A DNA stretch of 64,000 nt from Phyllobacterium sophorae. Its GTDB lineage: Bacteria; Pseudomonadota; Alphaproteobacteria; Rhizobiales; Rhizobiaceae. The stretch lies in the NCBI RefSeq assembly GCF_003010965.1, contig NZ_PGGM01000006.1:186001-250000 (forward strand), given 5' to 3'. Position numbers and translations under genes: made by a program. Each line of letters begins with the position of its first letter. Position 1 is the first letter of the stretch. This document shows, piece after piece, positions 26,081 through 34,471 of this stretch. Below the pieces are notes generated by a model, which had not been told where the DNA came from, ran no database searches, and worked only from the letters and a program-made list of their open reading frames with translations.

Positions 26081-28516
26081 TCATGTTTTCTCAGAGATTT
26101 TCGGCGACACGCTATTGGCCATGACATCGCGAATGACACGGGCAACGTCGATTTCTGTAGTTCTGGTCTTGGTCAACGCTGCCGTAACACTCTCTCTGAG
26201 GGCGTCGCTGATGTCCATCGCCGAGAAAATGATGACTGCTGTGCCTGTGGGGATAAACGGAAGGAGGTCGGCGCCGGAACCGTCCGGTAGGGAGAGGTCG
26301 AGGATGACGGTTGAATAGTTATTGCCGGCCAAATGCTCCAGGGCTTCAGCGCTTGTGGTCACCCCATCGATCAGAACATCATCGCCCAATGCGGCCGCGA
26401 TCACCTCTCTGACGCCGGGATCATCCTCGATGTGCAGGATCCTTGGTTTACCGGCGGATGTTTGGCAAGCCTTGCGGATCGCCAGACCAAATCGCTCGGG
26501 ATCAACCGGCTTTTGTATCCAATCCACCACACCAAATGCCGAGCCATTGATCGCGGCCTTGGCTTCGTCGACGATTGCAGAAATGACCACGACGGGTAAC
26601 TGTTCAGTGGCTTTGTTAGCTCTCAGCTCCCTGAACACGTCGATGCCGCTTTCACCGGCAAGCCGGATGTCGAGGGTCATGGCCTTATAGTCGTTTTCTT
26701 GAATCATCCGGCGAGCCGAGGCAACACCGTGGGCGATATCGCAATCGATCCCTTCATTTGCGAGTAGAATTCTGATGAGCCTTGCAACGTCATGATCGTC
26801 TTCGACGACCAGAACGCGGTCCCATCCCTCGGGGACAGAAGGCACGGGCAATTCGACTTGCTCGGCCACGGGAATATCGATGTAGAAAGTGGTTCCCTGA
26901 CCCATCTCGGATTCAAATGAAAGTGCTCCGCCAAGGCGCTCCGCGATCGCCTTGGAAATGGATAGCCCGAGCCCGGTGCCGCCTTTTTGTTTGGTATCGG
27001 AGGAATCGGCCTGTTCAAATTTGCCGAACATTCGCGATCGGAACGCTTCGGGGATGCCCGGGCCACGGTCACTGATGGCTACGCGGATGCCTTTCGGCCG
27101 GGGGTCGAGGGATATCGACACTTCCCCGCCTGGAGGAGAAAACTTGATGGCGTTGGACAACAGATTGTTCATCACCTGGTGGAAGCGGTCGCTGTCGACG
27201 AGCACCTCCGCTCCTGCTGTATTGTCCGTGACGGTCCAGCCGATGCTGTGCTCGTTGAAATAGCCGCTATTGGCCTCGACCGCCTGATCGATGAGCTGCC
27301 GCAAGCCATAGCGCTGGATATGGAACGGCATGCGACCGGATTCGATCCGTTCCATGTCGAGAATGTCATTGATCAATCTGACGAGGCGCTCGCTGTTTGC
27401 CTGGGCTATCTGGAGGAGCGCATTGGCCTTGGGCGGAAGCTCGCCCGCCGCTCCGCCGGTTATCAGACCCAAAGAGCCCCGGATCGAGGTCAGTGGTGTC
27501 CTCAGTTCGTGACTGACGGTCGAGATGAATTCGTTCTTCATCTGCTCGGCCTGCTTCTGGGCGGTAATATCGATCAGAAAGCCCTCCCACAGCGTCTGGC
27601 CGTTTTCATCTTGGCGCGGCTGTGCTTGACCGCGAACCCAGATTTCCGAGCCATTGCTCATGGAATAAGGCGTTTCCAAATCCCAGGCGGTTGAATTCAA
27701 TGCAGCTTCCCGCAGCTTGGCGGTGACCTCGTCTCTGTAGGCGTCGGGCACCCTCGACATGGGATCGATGCTGCCGTTCACGAAATCCTCGGGCGAAACA
27801 CCCAGCAGCCGCTCCACGCCTTTCGAGACGAACAAGAGCGTTGGCTTTCCTTCGGGAGATATTCTTTGCTGGAAGAACATGCCCGGCGCATTGTCGGTAA
27901 CGCCTTGAAGGCGTGCGACGGCATCGCGCATCGACGCAAGGGCCCAGCGCCGCTGACGATCTCCGAGAACCAGCAGCCCGATCAGGATCGTCGCGGCAAA
28001 GTTTATCGGCAAGGTAAAGGGCAGAACGTTCTTCATCAGGAACAGAGCGGTTTCTCGGGGCAACAGCACGAGCGCCGACAGGGGCAGCACCGTGGCAACC
28101 AGACCCAAGGCTATAAGATCCTTAAGCGCCAGTGGCCGATTCCGTGCCACGAAATGCCGGTATGATGCGCCTCCGATCGCTGTTATCACGATGCCAACGA
28201 CAGCGGTAAAAGCCCCGGCATCGAGCCAAAAGCGTACGGCAATCACGATCGCCGCGGTGACCGCTACGCCCACAATTCCGCTGAATCCGGCGGACAATGC
28301 GATCACGACATTTCGTGCATCCAAAAACATCCCCGGCAAGATTTCCAGGGGGTCGGCCATCGAGAGAAAACCGGCAATCCCGAAGATCAGCCCGACGATC
28401 AAACGTCTCGCCAGCGGCTTGCGATCCAGATTCGACCCGAGCAGGGCCAGAAGCAGCGCTGCCACTACGAGGACACTCGCGCTCTGGATGAGGTGAATAA
28501 CTGTTTCGAATGACAT
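26081..28516 (-). CDS. Membrane hybrid histidine kinase with two receivers
   Basis: An 811-aa sensor. The N-terminal 195 residues contain about six membrane helices of the 5TM-LYT type, then a PAS domain (about 205-325), HisKA with His336 in SHELRTPLTSI, an ATPase domain (NNLLSNAIKFSPPGG, GTGLGLSISKAI), and two receivers with Asp616 (LDIRLAG) and Asp740 (LDLSLPDG). No Hpt domain is fused, although a separate Hpt gene lies at the far end of the locus. It is the first gene of the operon, so it probably senses a membrane or extracellular signal that sets polysaccharide output. Confidence 0.92.
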   Translation of the reverse strand: MSFETVIHLIQSASVLVVAALLLALLGSNLDRKPLARRLIVGLIFGIAGFLSMADPLEILPGMFLDARNVVIALSAGFSGIVGVAVTAAIVIAVRFWLDAGAFTAVVGIVITAIGGASYRHFVARNRPLALKDLIALGLVATVLPLSALVLLPRETALFLMKNVLPFTLPINFAATILIGLLVLGDRQRRWALASMRDAVARLQGVTDNAPGMFFQQRISPEGKPTLLFVSKGVERLLGVSPEDFVNGSIDPMSRVPDAYRDEVTAKLREAALNSTAWDLETPYSMSNGSEIWVRGQAQPRQDENGQTLWEGFLIDITAQKQAEQMKNEFISTVSHELRTPLTSIRGSLGLITGGAAGELPPKANALLQIAQANSERLVRLINDILDMERIESGRMPFHIQRYGLRQLIDQAVEANSGYFNEHSIGWTVTDNTAGAEVLVDSDRFHQVMNNLLSNAIKFSPPGGEVSISLDPRPKGIRVAISDRGPGIPEAFRSRMFGKFEQADSSDTKQKGGTGLGLSISKAIAERLGGALSFESEMGQGTTFYIDIPVAEQVELPVPSVPEGWDRVLVVEDDHDVARLIRILLANEGIDCDIAHGVASARRMIQENDYKAMTLDIRLAGESGIDVFRELRANKATEQLPVVVISAIVDEAKAAINGSAFGVVDWIQKPVDPERFGLAIRKACQTSAGKPRILHIEDDPGVREVIAAALGDDVLIDGVTTSAEALEHLAGNNYSTVILDLSLPDGSGADLLPFIPTGTAVIIFSAMDISDALRESVTAALTKTRTTEIDVARVIRDVMANSVSPKISEKT

Positions 28517-28910
28517 CGGGCTTTTCCCTGTTTGGCTTGACGATAATAGAACCTAACCTAATAATTTACTCTGCAAACAGGTTTGGCGAGTGGAGACCGG
28601 TCGCAAACTGTCGCGATCAATGAATGCCGGCCGTCCGATTGGGGGTGTTCATCTGGCTCTGCCTGCAGCTTCCCGGCAGTTTTTGTTGCTCCGGCGGGCG
28701 TTGCCGCGATCTGGGAAGATATGGGGTTCCGGGGTGGAAAGTTCATCTGCAGGAAACACGTTCGCTCCTGCGAAACGCACACGATTCGATGCGGACGATG
28801 GGTTGGTCAGCAAAGGCGCAGCGGAGGAGAACGCCATAGTCGAACCGCGCTATATCTGAGAACGTTGGATTTGAAGGCGCGATCCACATCCTGAGTTGAG
28901 TGGGGACCGG
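28517..28910. other. Intergenic region upstream of the kinase operon
   Basis: About 390 bp between the hybrid-kinase start and the VOC gene stop. Overlapping ORFs of 60-100 codons occur in several frames but none resembles a protein family or has a good start. It must hold the promoter of the six-gene operon; I could not identify it with confidence. Confidence 0.4.
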
Positions 28911-29573
28911 TTATGTGGGGCGTGGTTTGCCGGACTGCTCCTGGACCATGTACTCCGCGTACCAGTTGGGCCAGTCCTCATCCCGGTGGCCGAGCCCCTT
29001 TTCGAATTCCCCGTGTGCCGTCTCCGCACGGCGTAGCGCGCCCGCGAGTTCCGTCGACGAGGTGAACGTCGTTTCGTTTACGTCCACGCGTCCGGGCAAT
29101 CGCGCAGTCAATTCCTGGAACAGCCAGCCATTGCCGTCGGGGTCGCTGAAGGACGCGAAGGAGCGGTAGCTGCCGCGCGCGGGATCCGGACCGCCAACCC
29201 GCGTGCGTCCAAACAGATAAGGTTCGTCCGGACCTGTATATACATCGCCGGCGGGGTGAAACACGTCACTGACGTTGACGCCGCGACCACGCAGCTCTTT
29301 GCAGGCCGCCTCGATGTCGGAGACGATCAGGTACAGCCCTTGGGCGGAGCCGGGAGACGCCGCGGTGACGTTCTTGCCGAAGATGACCGAGCAACCGGAG
29401 CCAGGCGGTGTGAACTGGATCACGCGGAAGTCATTGCTGGCGAAATCGGCGTCGAGCCTCCAGCCGAGGCCTGCGTAGAATTCCTTGGCGCGATCAACGT
29501 CCGAAACCGGAATGACGACGATTTCGAGCTTCATGTCGACTGTCCGCGATCCAGGTGTCTCTGCTGTTGTCAT
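28911..29573 (-). CDS. VOC-family (glyoxalase/bleomycin-resistance fold) protein
   Basis: A 220-aa cytoplasmic protein. A VOC domain occupies about residues 13-140: KLEIVVIPVSDVDRAKEFYAGLGW, then FRVIQFTPPGSGCSVIFG and FSDPDGNGWLFQEL. Substrate cannot be assigned. About 75 residues beyond the domain have a different, charged composition (ALRRAETAHGEFEKGLGH). The ATG at 29573 follows GGAGGA; the upstream extension to 29627 is not supported. Confidence 0.85.
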   Translation of the reverse strand: MTTAETPGSRTVDMKLEIVVIPVSDVDRAKEFYAGLGWRLDADFASNDFRVIQFTPPGSGCSVIFGKNVTAASPGSAQGLYLIVSDIEAACKELRGRGVNVSDVFHPAGDVYTGPDEPYLFGRTRVGGPDPARGSYRSFASFSDPDGNGWLFQELTARLPGRVDVNETTFTSSTELAGALRRAETAHGEFEKGLGHRDEDWPNWYAEYMVQEQSGKPRPT

Positions 29574-29835
29574 GGCATCGTCCTCCTTGAGGCGTACTAA
29601 GACCACAGATAAGGGTAGTGCGGACAAAGATCGGTGTAAAATGAATTATTGTGATCATGCTCAACCCCATGGTAGCGTCCGGCCCTCATCGGATTGGATG
29701 TCGCGACTCCCGTAACCCCCAGTATTTCCTCTATCTATCCAGCGATTTTTTCCGGCGTGAGCGTCAATGGACTTCTTCAAAAGTCGGCCGTAATACCTCA
29801 TACTTTCAAGCGAAATAGCAAAGCGAGTTCACAAT

Positions 29836-30762
29836 ATGCCACCTATCAATCTCGCCATCGTTGGCGTTGGCAAAATCGTCCGCGATCAGCATTTGCCTTC
29901 GGTGGCAAAAAGCGCGGATTTCAATCTTGTCGCGACGGCGAGCCGCCGTGGCACGGTCGATGGCGTGCCCGCCCACAAGACTATCGAAGCGATGCTGGAC
30001 GCAGACCCTTCGATAGATGCAGTGTCTTTGTGCATGCCGCCGCAATATCGTTACGAAGCTGCTCATAAGGCGCTTTCGGCCGGTAAACATGTTTTCCTGG
30101 AAAAGCCTCCTGGAGCCACACTTTCCGAAGTCGCTGATTTGGAAGCGACGGCAGCAGCCAAGGGGGTATCACTCTTCGCGAGCTGGCATTCGCGCTATGC
30201 TCCGGCTGTTGAGCCCGCCAAGGCTTTCCTCGCTTTGACGCGTATAAAAAGCGTGAAAGTCATTTGGAAGGAAGACGTCCGCCATTGGCACCCGAATCAG
30301 GCCTGGATCTGGCAGGCAGGCGGGCTTGGCGTTTTTGATCCAGGTATCAACGCCCTGTCGATCGTCACCCATATATTGCCGCGGGCCGCCTTCATCACCG
30401 CCGCGACACTTGAATTCCCGGAGAATTGCGACGCGCCCATCGCGGCTGAGCTGCATTTGACGGACGCCGGCAACCTGCCAATACATGCCGTGTTCGACTG
30501 GCGGCAAACTGGAAAGCAGACCTGGGATATCATCGCGGAGACCGAGGCAGGTACCATGGTCCTCGCCGAAGGCGGCGCGAAGCTTTTGATCGATGGCGAT
30601 CTCAAATTTGCGGAGCCTGAGCAGGAATACTCTGCGCTCTACGCCCGGTTTGCCGAAATCATAAAATCGGGGACGTCCGATGTCGATCTGGCGCCGCTCC
30701 GCCACGTGGCCGATGCGTTCTTGCTTGGGAAGCGGAAGCTTGTGGCGGCTTTCCTCGAATGA
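29836..30762 (+). CDS. Gfo/Idh/MocA-family sugar 1-dehydrogenase (L-arabinose/D-galactose type)
   Basis: A 308-aa NAD(P)-dependent oxidoreductase. The Rossmann motif is INLAIVGVGKIVRDQHLP, with the EKPPGATLSEV segment carrying the catalytic lysine and WKEDVRHWHPNQAWIWQAGG and GVFDPGINALSI further on. These segments closely match L-arabinose 1-dehydrogenase of Azospirillum as I remember it, so oxidation of an aldose to its lactone in a non-phosphorylative pathway is likely. No partner genes of that pathway are adjacent. Confidence 0.85.
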   Translation: MPPINLAIVGVGKIVRDQHLPSVAKSADFNLVATASRRGTVDGVPAHKTIEAMLDADPSIDAVSLCMPPQYRYEAAHKALSAGKHVFLEKPPGATLSEVADLEATAAAKGVSLFASWHSRYAPAVEPAKAFLALTRIKSVKVIWKEDVRHWHPNQAWIWQAGGLGVFDPGINALSIVTHILPRAAFITAATLEFPENCDAPIAAELHLTDAGNLPIHAVFDWRQTGKQTWDIIAETEAGTMVLAEGGAKLLIDGDLKFAEPEQEYSALYARFAEIIKSGTSDVDLAPLRHVADAFLLGKRKLVAAFLE

Positions 30763-30843
30763 TTTCATATGGGATGGTTGCAGGTGCTTTCATCCTGTTT
30801 TTCAAAGAGTTGGCTGCTTGCCTTGATGTAGAGGAGGCCCAGC

Positions 30844-31236
30844 ATGGATCGATTCACCGGCGGTTGCCTGTGCGGTAACGTCCGAATTGTGGCGTCGGGA
30901 CCCCCATACCGGGTCGGCATTTGCCACTGTCTTGACTGCCGCAAGCATCATGGCGCCCTTTTTTACGCTTCTGCGGTGTTCCCTCAGGATGCGGTGACGA
31001 TCGATGGCGAAACGGGCGACTACGCCGGGCGTTATTTCTGTCCCCGCTGCGGCTCGTCCGTTTTCGCACGCACCGCAGATGAAATCGAAGTGTACCTCGG
31101 ATCTCTGGATGCCCCTGATCAACTGATACCGACTTACGAAAGCTGGATCGTCCGACGCGAGGCCTGGTTGCCGCCATTTCCGCTTACGCGACGATACGAC
31201 CGCAATCGCGAGGCCACGAGCCGTTTTGAGGAGTAG
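30844..31236 (+). CDS. GFA (CENP-V/GFA-domain) zinc protein
   Basis: A 130-aa protein of the glutathione-dependent formaldehyde-activating enzyme-like fold. The zinc ligands are visible as GGCLCGNVR (CxC), CHCLDCRKHHG and FCPRCGSSV. Most members have no demonstrated formaldehyde activity, so function is left open. AGGAGG precedes the ATG. It stands 81 bp after the sugar dehydrogenase gene on the same strand. Confidence 0.85.
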   Translation: MDRFTGGCLCGNVRIVASGPPYRVGICHCLDCRKHHGALFYASAVFPQDAVTIDGETGDYAGRYFCPRCGSSVFARTADEIEVYLGSLDAPDQLIPTYESWIVRREAWLPPFPLTRRYDRNREATSRFEE

Positions 31237-31346
31237 GCCGTGGGAGCGGTGCAAAGCCATCGTTACAAGGCAACACAGATGTATGCCCTGATCGGCATCT
31301 CGAACCAGATGCTTTCAAAGACGGCGCGTTCGGTCACGCCGCTGCC

Positions 31347-32861
31347 TCACTCTGGAAGACCGGCCTTGCGGTAGCCATCAACGAAATGTTCAAGCGTCGC
31401 AGCGTCGCGGAATGGCTCCGTCATGGCCCAGTGGCGGGTCGTGAAATGCGGGTTGCCGACGAGAAACAATTCGGCCTCTGCGCGCGCCTCGTCGAGACGG
31501 CCGAGTTGTGCGAGGCTTGCCGCCAGGAAACGGCGTGAGCTTGTGCGATAAGTCTCGTCCCTGCGCAGGGTCTCGACAGCGGCTTCGTATTCGCCGGCGG
31601 CATATTGCGCCTGGCCGAGCGTCAGGTAGTACCAGCTCGCCGGAAACGGGTTCAGCCGGAACGCCTTGCGAATGTACTCAAGGCCTTCATCGATCCGCCC
31701 GGCCAGGACCGCGATGTCGGATAGTGCCGCCCAAGTATCGGCTTCGTTGGGGTCGAGCTCGATCGCCTTGGCGAATTCCGCCTCCGCCTCGGCGAAGCTG
31801 CGCTCATAGGCAAGCAGGTAAGCCAGGATCCAGCGACAGCCGGCATCGTTTGGATCGATCGCGACAGCTTTGCGCGCCAGTTCCAAGGCAACGCTGCGGG
31901 TAGGTTCGGTTGGTCCACCGGAATGTACCCATCCCATCCAATGGTTCATGGCAAGCCAGCGATAGGCCTCGGCGTATCCCGGATCGAGTGAAATCGCACG
32001 CGTGAGCATCAGATGTGCTTCCTGCGCCGCCTGCGGCGAGTCATCCATCAGCCTTCGCGCCCGTACGCAGAGATCGTAAGCCTCGAGATTTTTGGGCCGA
32101 TTGCGCGGAGGCGGTGCGCGCAGCCGCCCGAGCAGCGCCTCGACGATCTTGGCCGTCACCTCGTCCTGGACGGCAAATATATCTCCCAGGCTGCGATCGA
32201 AGCGTTCCGCCCAGAGATGATCGCCACTCACCGCGTCGACCAGCTGTGCGTTGATGCGCACGCGCCCCGCGGCGCGTCGTGCGCTCCCCTCCAGCAGGTA
32301 GCGGACGCCAAGGTCCTGTGCAATCTCGCGCACGTCCATCGCCTTTCCTTTGTAGGCAAAGGCCGAGTTGCGCGCGATGACGAACAGGCCGGAGGTCCTG
32401 GAAAGCTCGGTGATCAGGTCTTCGGTCAATCCGTCCGCGAAGGATTCCTGTTCGGGATCGTTGCTGACGGTAACGAAAGGCAGCACGGCTATCGATGGTT
32501 TGCTGGGTAGCGGCAAAGGTATCCGCTTCGCGCCACCGAGCTGTTCGATGGCCCCCGTGAAGCGGTAGCCGACGCGCGGAACCGTGACGATCCATTGACC
32601 GCCGTTGCTGGCCGGACCAAGCAGCTTCCGCAGCTGCGCAATCTGCACGGTGAGGTTGCCTTCCTCGACGGCGGTGCCCGGCCACGCGGCGTCCATCAAC
32701 TCGGCCTTGCCCAGGATTTCGCCTGGCCGTTCGACAAGCGCCGCAAGCAGCTTTAGCGCGCGGTAGCCAACGGCAACGGAAACACCGTTCCGAAGGAGCG
32801 TTCCCGCACCCGAATCAAGCACGAACGGACCAAAGGCAAAATGGGATCCCATACGGCGCAT
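31347..32861 (-). CDS. Winged-helix (OmpR/CadC-type) regulator fused to a TolB-like/TPR module
   Basis: A 504-aa protein. Residues about 1-100 are a Trans_reg_C winged helix (YRALKLLAALVERPGEILGKAELMDAAWP, NLTVQIAQLRKLLG). There is no obvious membrane helix. A TolB-N-like domain follows (SIAVLPFVTVSNDPEQESFADGLTEDLITELSR) and then TPR repeats to the C-terminus. The same central module recurs in the cyclase at 61230-63452. It lies 56 bp downstream of the RidA-like gene on the same strand. The ATG at 32861 is preferred; ATG 32852 is possible. Targets are unknown. Confidence 0.85.
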   Translation of the reverse strand: MRRMGSHFAFGPFVLDSGAGTLLRNGVSVAVGYRALKLLAALVERPGEILGKAELMDAAWPGTAVEEGNLTVQIAQLRKLLGPASNGGQWIVTVPRVGYRFTGAIEQLGGAKRIPLPLPSKPSIAVLPFVTVSNDPEQESFADGLTEDLITELSRTSGLFVIARNSAFAYKGKAMDVREIAQDLGVRYLLEGSARRAAGRVRINAQLVDAVSGDHLWAERFDRSLGDIFAVQDEVTAKIVEALLGRLRAPPPRNRPKNLEAYDLCVRARRLMDDSPQAAQEAHLMLTRAISLDPGYAEAYRWLAMNHWMGWVHSGGPTEPTRSVALELARKAVAIDPNDAGCRWILAYLLAYERSFAEAEAEFAKAIELDPNEADTWAALSDIAVLAGRIDEGLEYIRKAFRLNPFPASWYYLTLGQAQYAAGEYEAAVETLRRDETYRTSSRRFLAASLAQLGRLDEARAEAELFLVGNPHFTTRHWAMTEPFRDAATLEHFVDGYRKAGLPE

Positions 32862-32917
32862 CAATAGCCCGTCTAAAGGTTTTTGGAAACTATTGGGGCG
32901 CCAAGAGCGCGGTCCGG

Positions 32918-33406
32918 CTAGTCAAGCAAGACCACGGCCTCCACCTCGAAGAGCATGGGGTCAACGGCAAGCTTGGGAACGGGAATCAGAGTCTGCGCCG
33001 GCAGCGCGTCACCGAACATTTCCTTGACGTTCCGGGTCAAAATCTCAAGCTTGGACATATCGTGATTGACCACGTAGACCGTGAGCTTGGCGACCTGATC
33101 CGGTTTCGCACCAAGCCCCTCAAGCGCAGTGCGCAGATTGGCATAAGCCTGCTTGACCTGCGCGGCGAAGTCGGGCGACAGAGCTCCCGTGCTATCTTGG
33201 CCGCCTTGTCCGGAGATGTAGGCCACTTGGCCTCCGCTGGGCACTATCACCGCCGTGCTGTAGCCATTAGGCGACGGATCGTAGAGGTTTTTTGGATTGA
33301 CGATGGTCAGCTTGAGATCATTCTCATTCGCTGTTGTCGCAGTGGGAACTCCCATGGTCATGAATATTAGCCCTCCGATGAGCAGATGCTTGGTTGCGCG
33401 TGACAT
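32918..33406 (-). CDS. Exported RidA/YjgF-family protein
   Basis: A 162-aa protein with a signal peptide (about 1-26, ending TATTANE) and a RidA fold (VAYISGQGGQDSTGALSPDFAAQVKQAYANLRTALEGLG, KLTVYVVNHDMSKL, LFEVEAVVLLD). The position of the active-site arginine in imine deaminases reads LPAQTLIPVPKL here, that is Gln in place of Arg, so classical RidA activity is doubtful. It is divergent from a TetR gene across a double operator, which suggests direct control by that repressor. Confidence 0.85.
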   Translation of the reverse strand: MSRATKHLLIGGLIFMTMGVPTATTANENDLKLTIVNPKNLYDPSPNGYSTAVIVPSGGQVAYISGQGGQDSTGALSPDFAAQVKQAYANLRTALEGLGAKPDQVAKLTVYVVNHDMSKLEILTRNVKEMFGDALPAQTLIPVPKLAVDPMLFEVEAVVLLD

Positions 33407-33482
33407 GATTTTCTCTTGGCTCTGCGGACTGCGAGCAACGTACCTTCGTGCCGGCAGGATTGATCTTTAATCATAGCCGATG

Positions 33483-33538
33483 CGATTGACTCGTACGGCG
33501 TACGATTCAATCGCATCGTACGCCGTACGAGTCAATCG
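33483..33538. promoter_or_regulatory. Double palindromic operator between ridA-like and tetR genes
   Basis: Two 15-bp palindromes, TCGTACGGCGTACGA (33491-33505) and TCGTACGCCGTACGA (33516-33530), lie 25 bp apart centre to centre. Together with flanks they form a perfect 24-bp inverted repeat (33483-33506 against 33515-33538) around an 8-bp loop. TTGACT -35-like hexamers sit at each outer flank facing inwards. The arrangement fits binding of two TetR dimers controlling both divergent genes. Confidence 0.8.
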
Positions 33539-33602
33539 GTCAGGATCGACATTCGTCGCATTGTCGGCTTAAATCGACATTTCTGGTCAGCAAGGAAGAC
33601 GG

Positions 33603-34301
33603 ATGGCAGCCAAACGTAGCGGCGCTCAGGGCAAACGGTCTCAACGGATAGGTGTGTCACTTCAATCCGTGCAGGAACCACGAAGTGAAACGCCTCTGTC
33701 TCTGGAACGTATCGTGGCGACCGCGGTAGAAATGCTGGACGCCCAAGGGGTCGAGGGATTGACGATGCGCAAGTTGGCCGATCGCGTCGGCTCCGGCGCG
33801 ATGAGCCTGTATTGGCACGTCGACAACAAAGAGCAGGTCTTTGATCTGGCACTCGATTCAGTGCTCGAATATCGCGGATCGCCGCAAACAGTTGAGTCTC
33901 AAGACTGGCGCGGCGAAGCCGTTCATATGCTCGAAGACTGGCGTGCGAGCATGCTACGCCATCCCTGGTCGGCAGCGCTGTTGCCGCGCCGGGCACTCGG
34001 CCAGAACATCCTCAACCGCCTGGAACTGTTGGGCAAGACCTTGTCCAGAGCCGGTGTAGCGGACGCAGATCTGAACGTCGCGATATGGTCGCTGTGGAAC
34101 TATGTGATGGGCGCCACCATCACCCGGGCGAGCTTCGACCGCTCGGACGACGACAGGGCCGCCGCGCAGCAGCGCCTTGAGCATCTCAGCGAACGCTACC
34201 CGACAATCGAACGCACTCGTCTGCTGTTGGACAATGATTGGGATGGCGCCTTCCGGAAGGGACTCGACTTCGTGCTTGATGGCCTCTCGCCACGACAATG
34301 A
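33603..34301 (+). CDS. TetR/AcrR-family transcriptional repressor
   Basis: A 232-aa regulator. The helix-turn-helix lies at about residues 35-80 (LERIVATAVEMLDAQGVEGLTMRKLADRVGSGAMSLYWHVDNKEQV), the YWHV segment being typical of TetR proper. The C-terminal ligand domain follows the TetR_C plan. It is divergent from the RidA-like gene and precedes an MFS exporter gene on the same strand, as drug-responsive repressors often do. The double palindrome upstream is its probable operator. Confidence 0.88.
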   Translation: MAAKRSGAQGKRSQRIGVSLQSVQEPRSETPLSLERIVATAVEMLDAQGVEGLTMRKLADRVGSGAMSLYWHVDNKEQVFDLALDSVLEYRGSPQTVESQDWRGEAVHMLEDWRASMLRHPWSAALLPRRALGQNILNRLELLGKTLSRAGVADADLNVAIWSLWNYVMGATITRASFDRSDDDRAAAQQRLEHLSERYPTIERTRLLLDNDWDGAFRKGLDFVLDGLSPRQ

Positions 34302-34471
34302 ACTCTTCCTTCCTCTCCCACGCAAATGAGTAAAAGGCGAGACTCAACGCGATTGCATCCGGTCCGCCGGTTTTAGAAGTTTTTGGAACTATTTGGGAGA
34401 GTTTAAGTACGGCACCGTTTGGATACTGCAAAGTCCGGCTTCATTCAAATAGAGGCTGTTTCGAAATCCAC

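Noticed and set aside
28558..28894. Small ORFs between the kinase and VOC genes
   Set aside because: They overlap each other in several frames on both strands and none has a convincing start or a family match.
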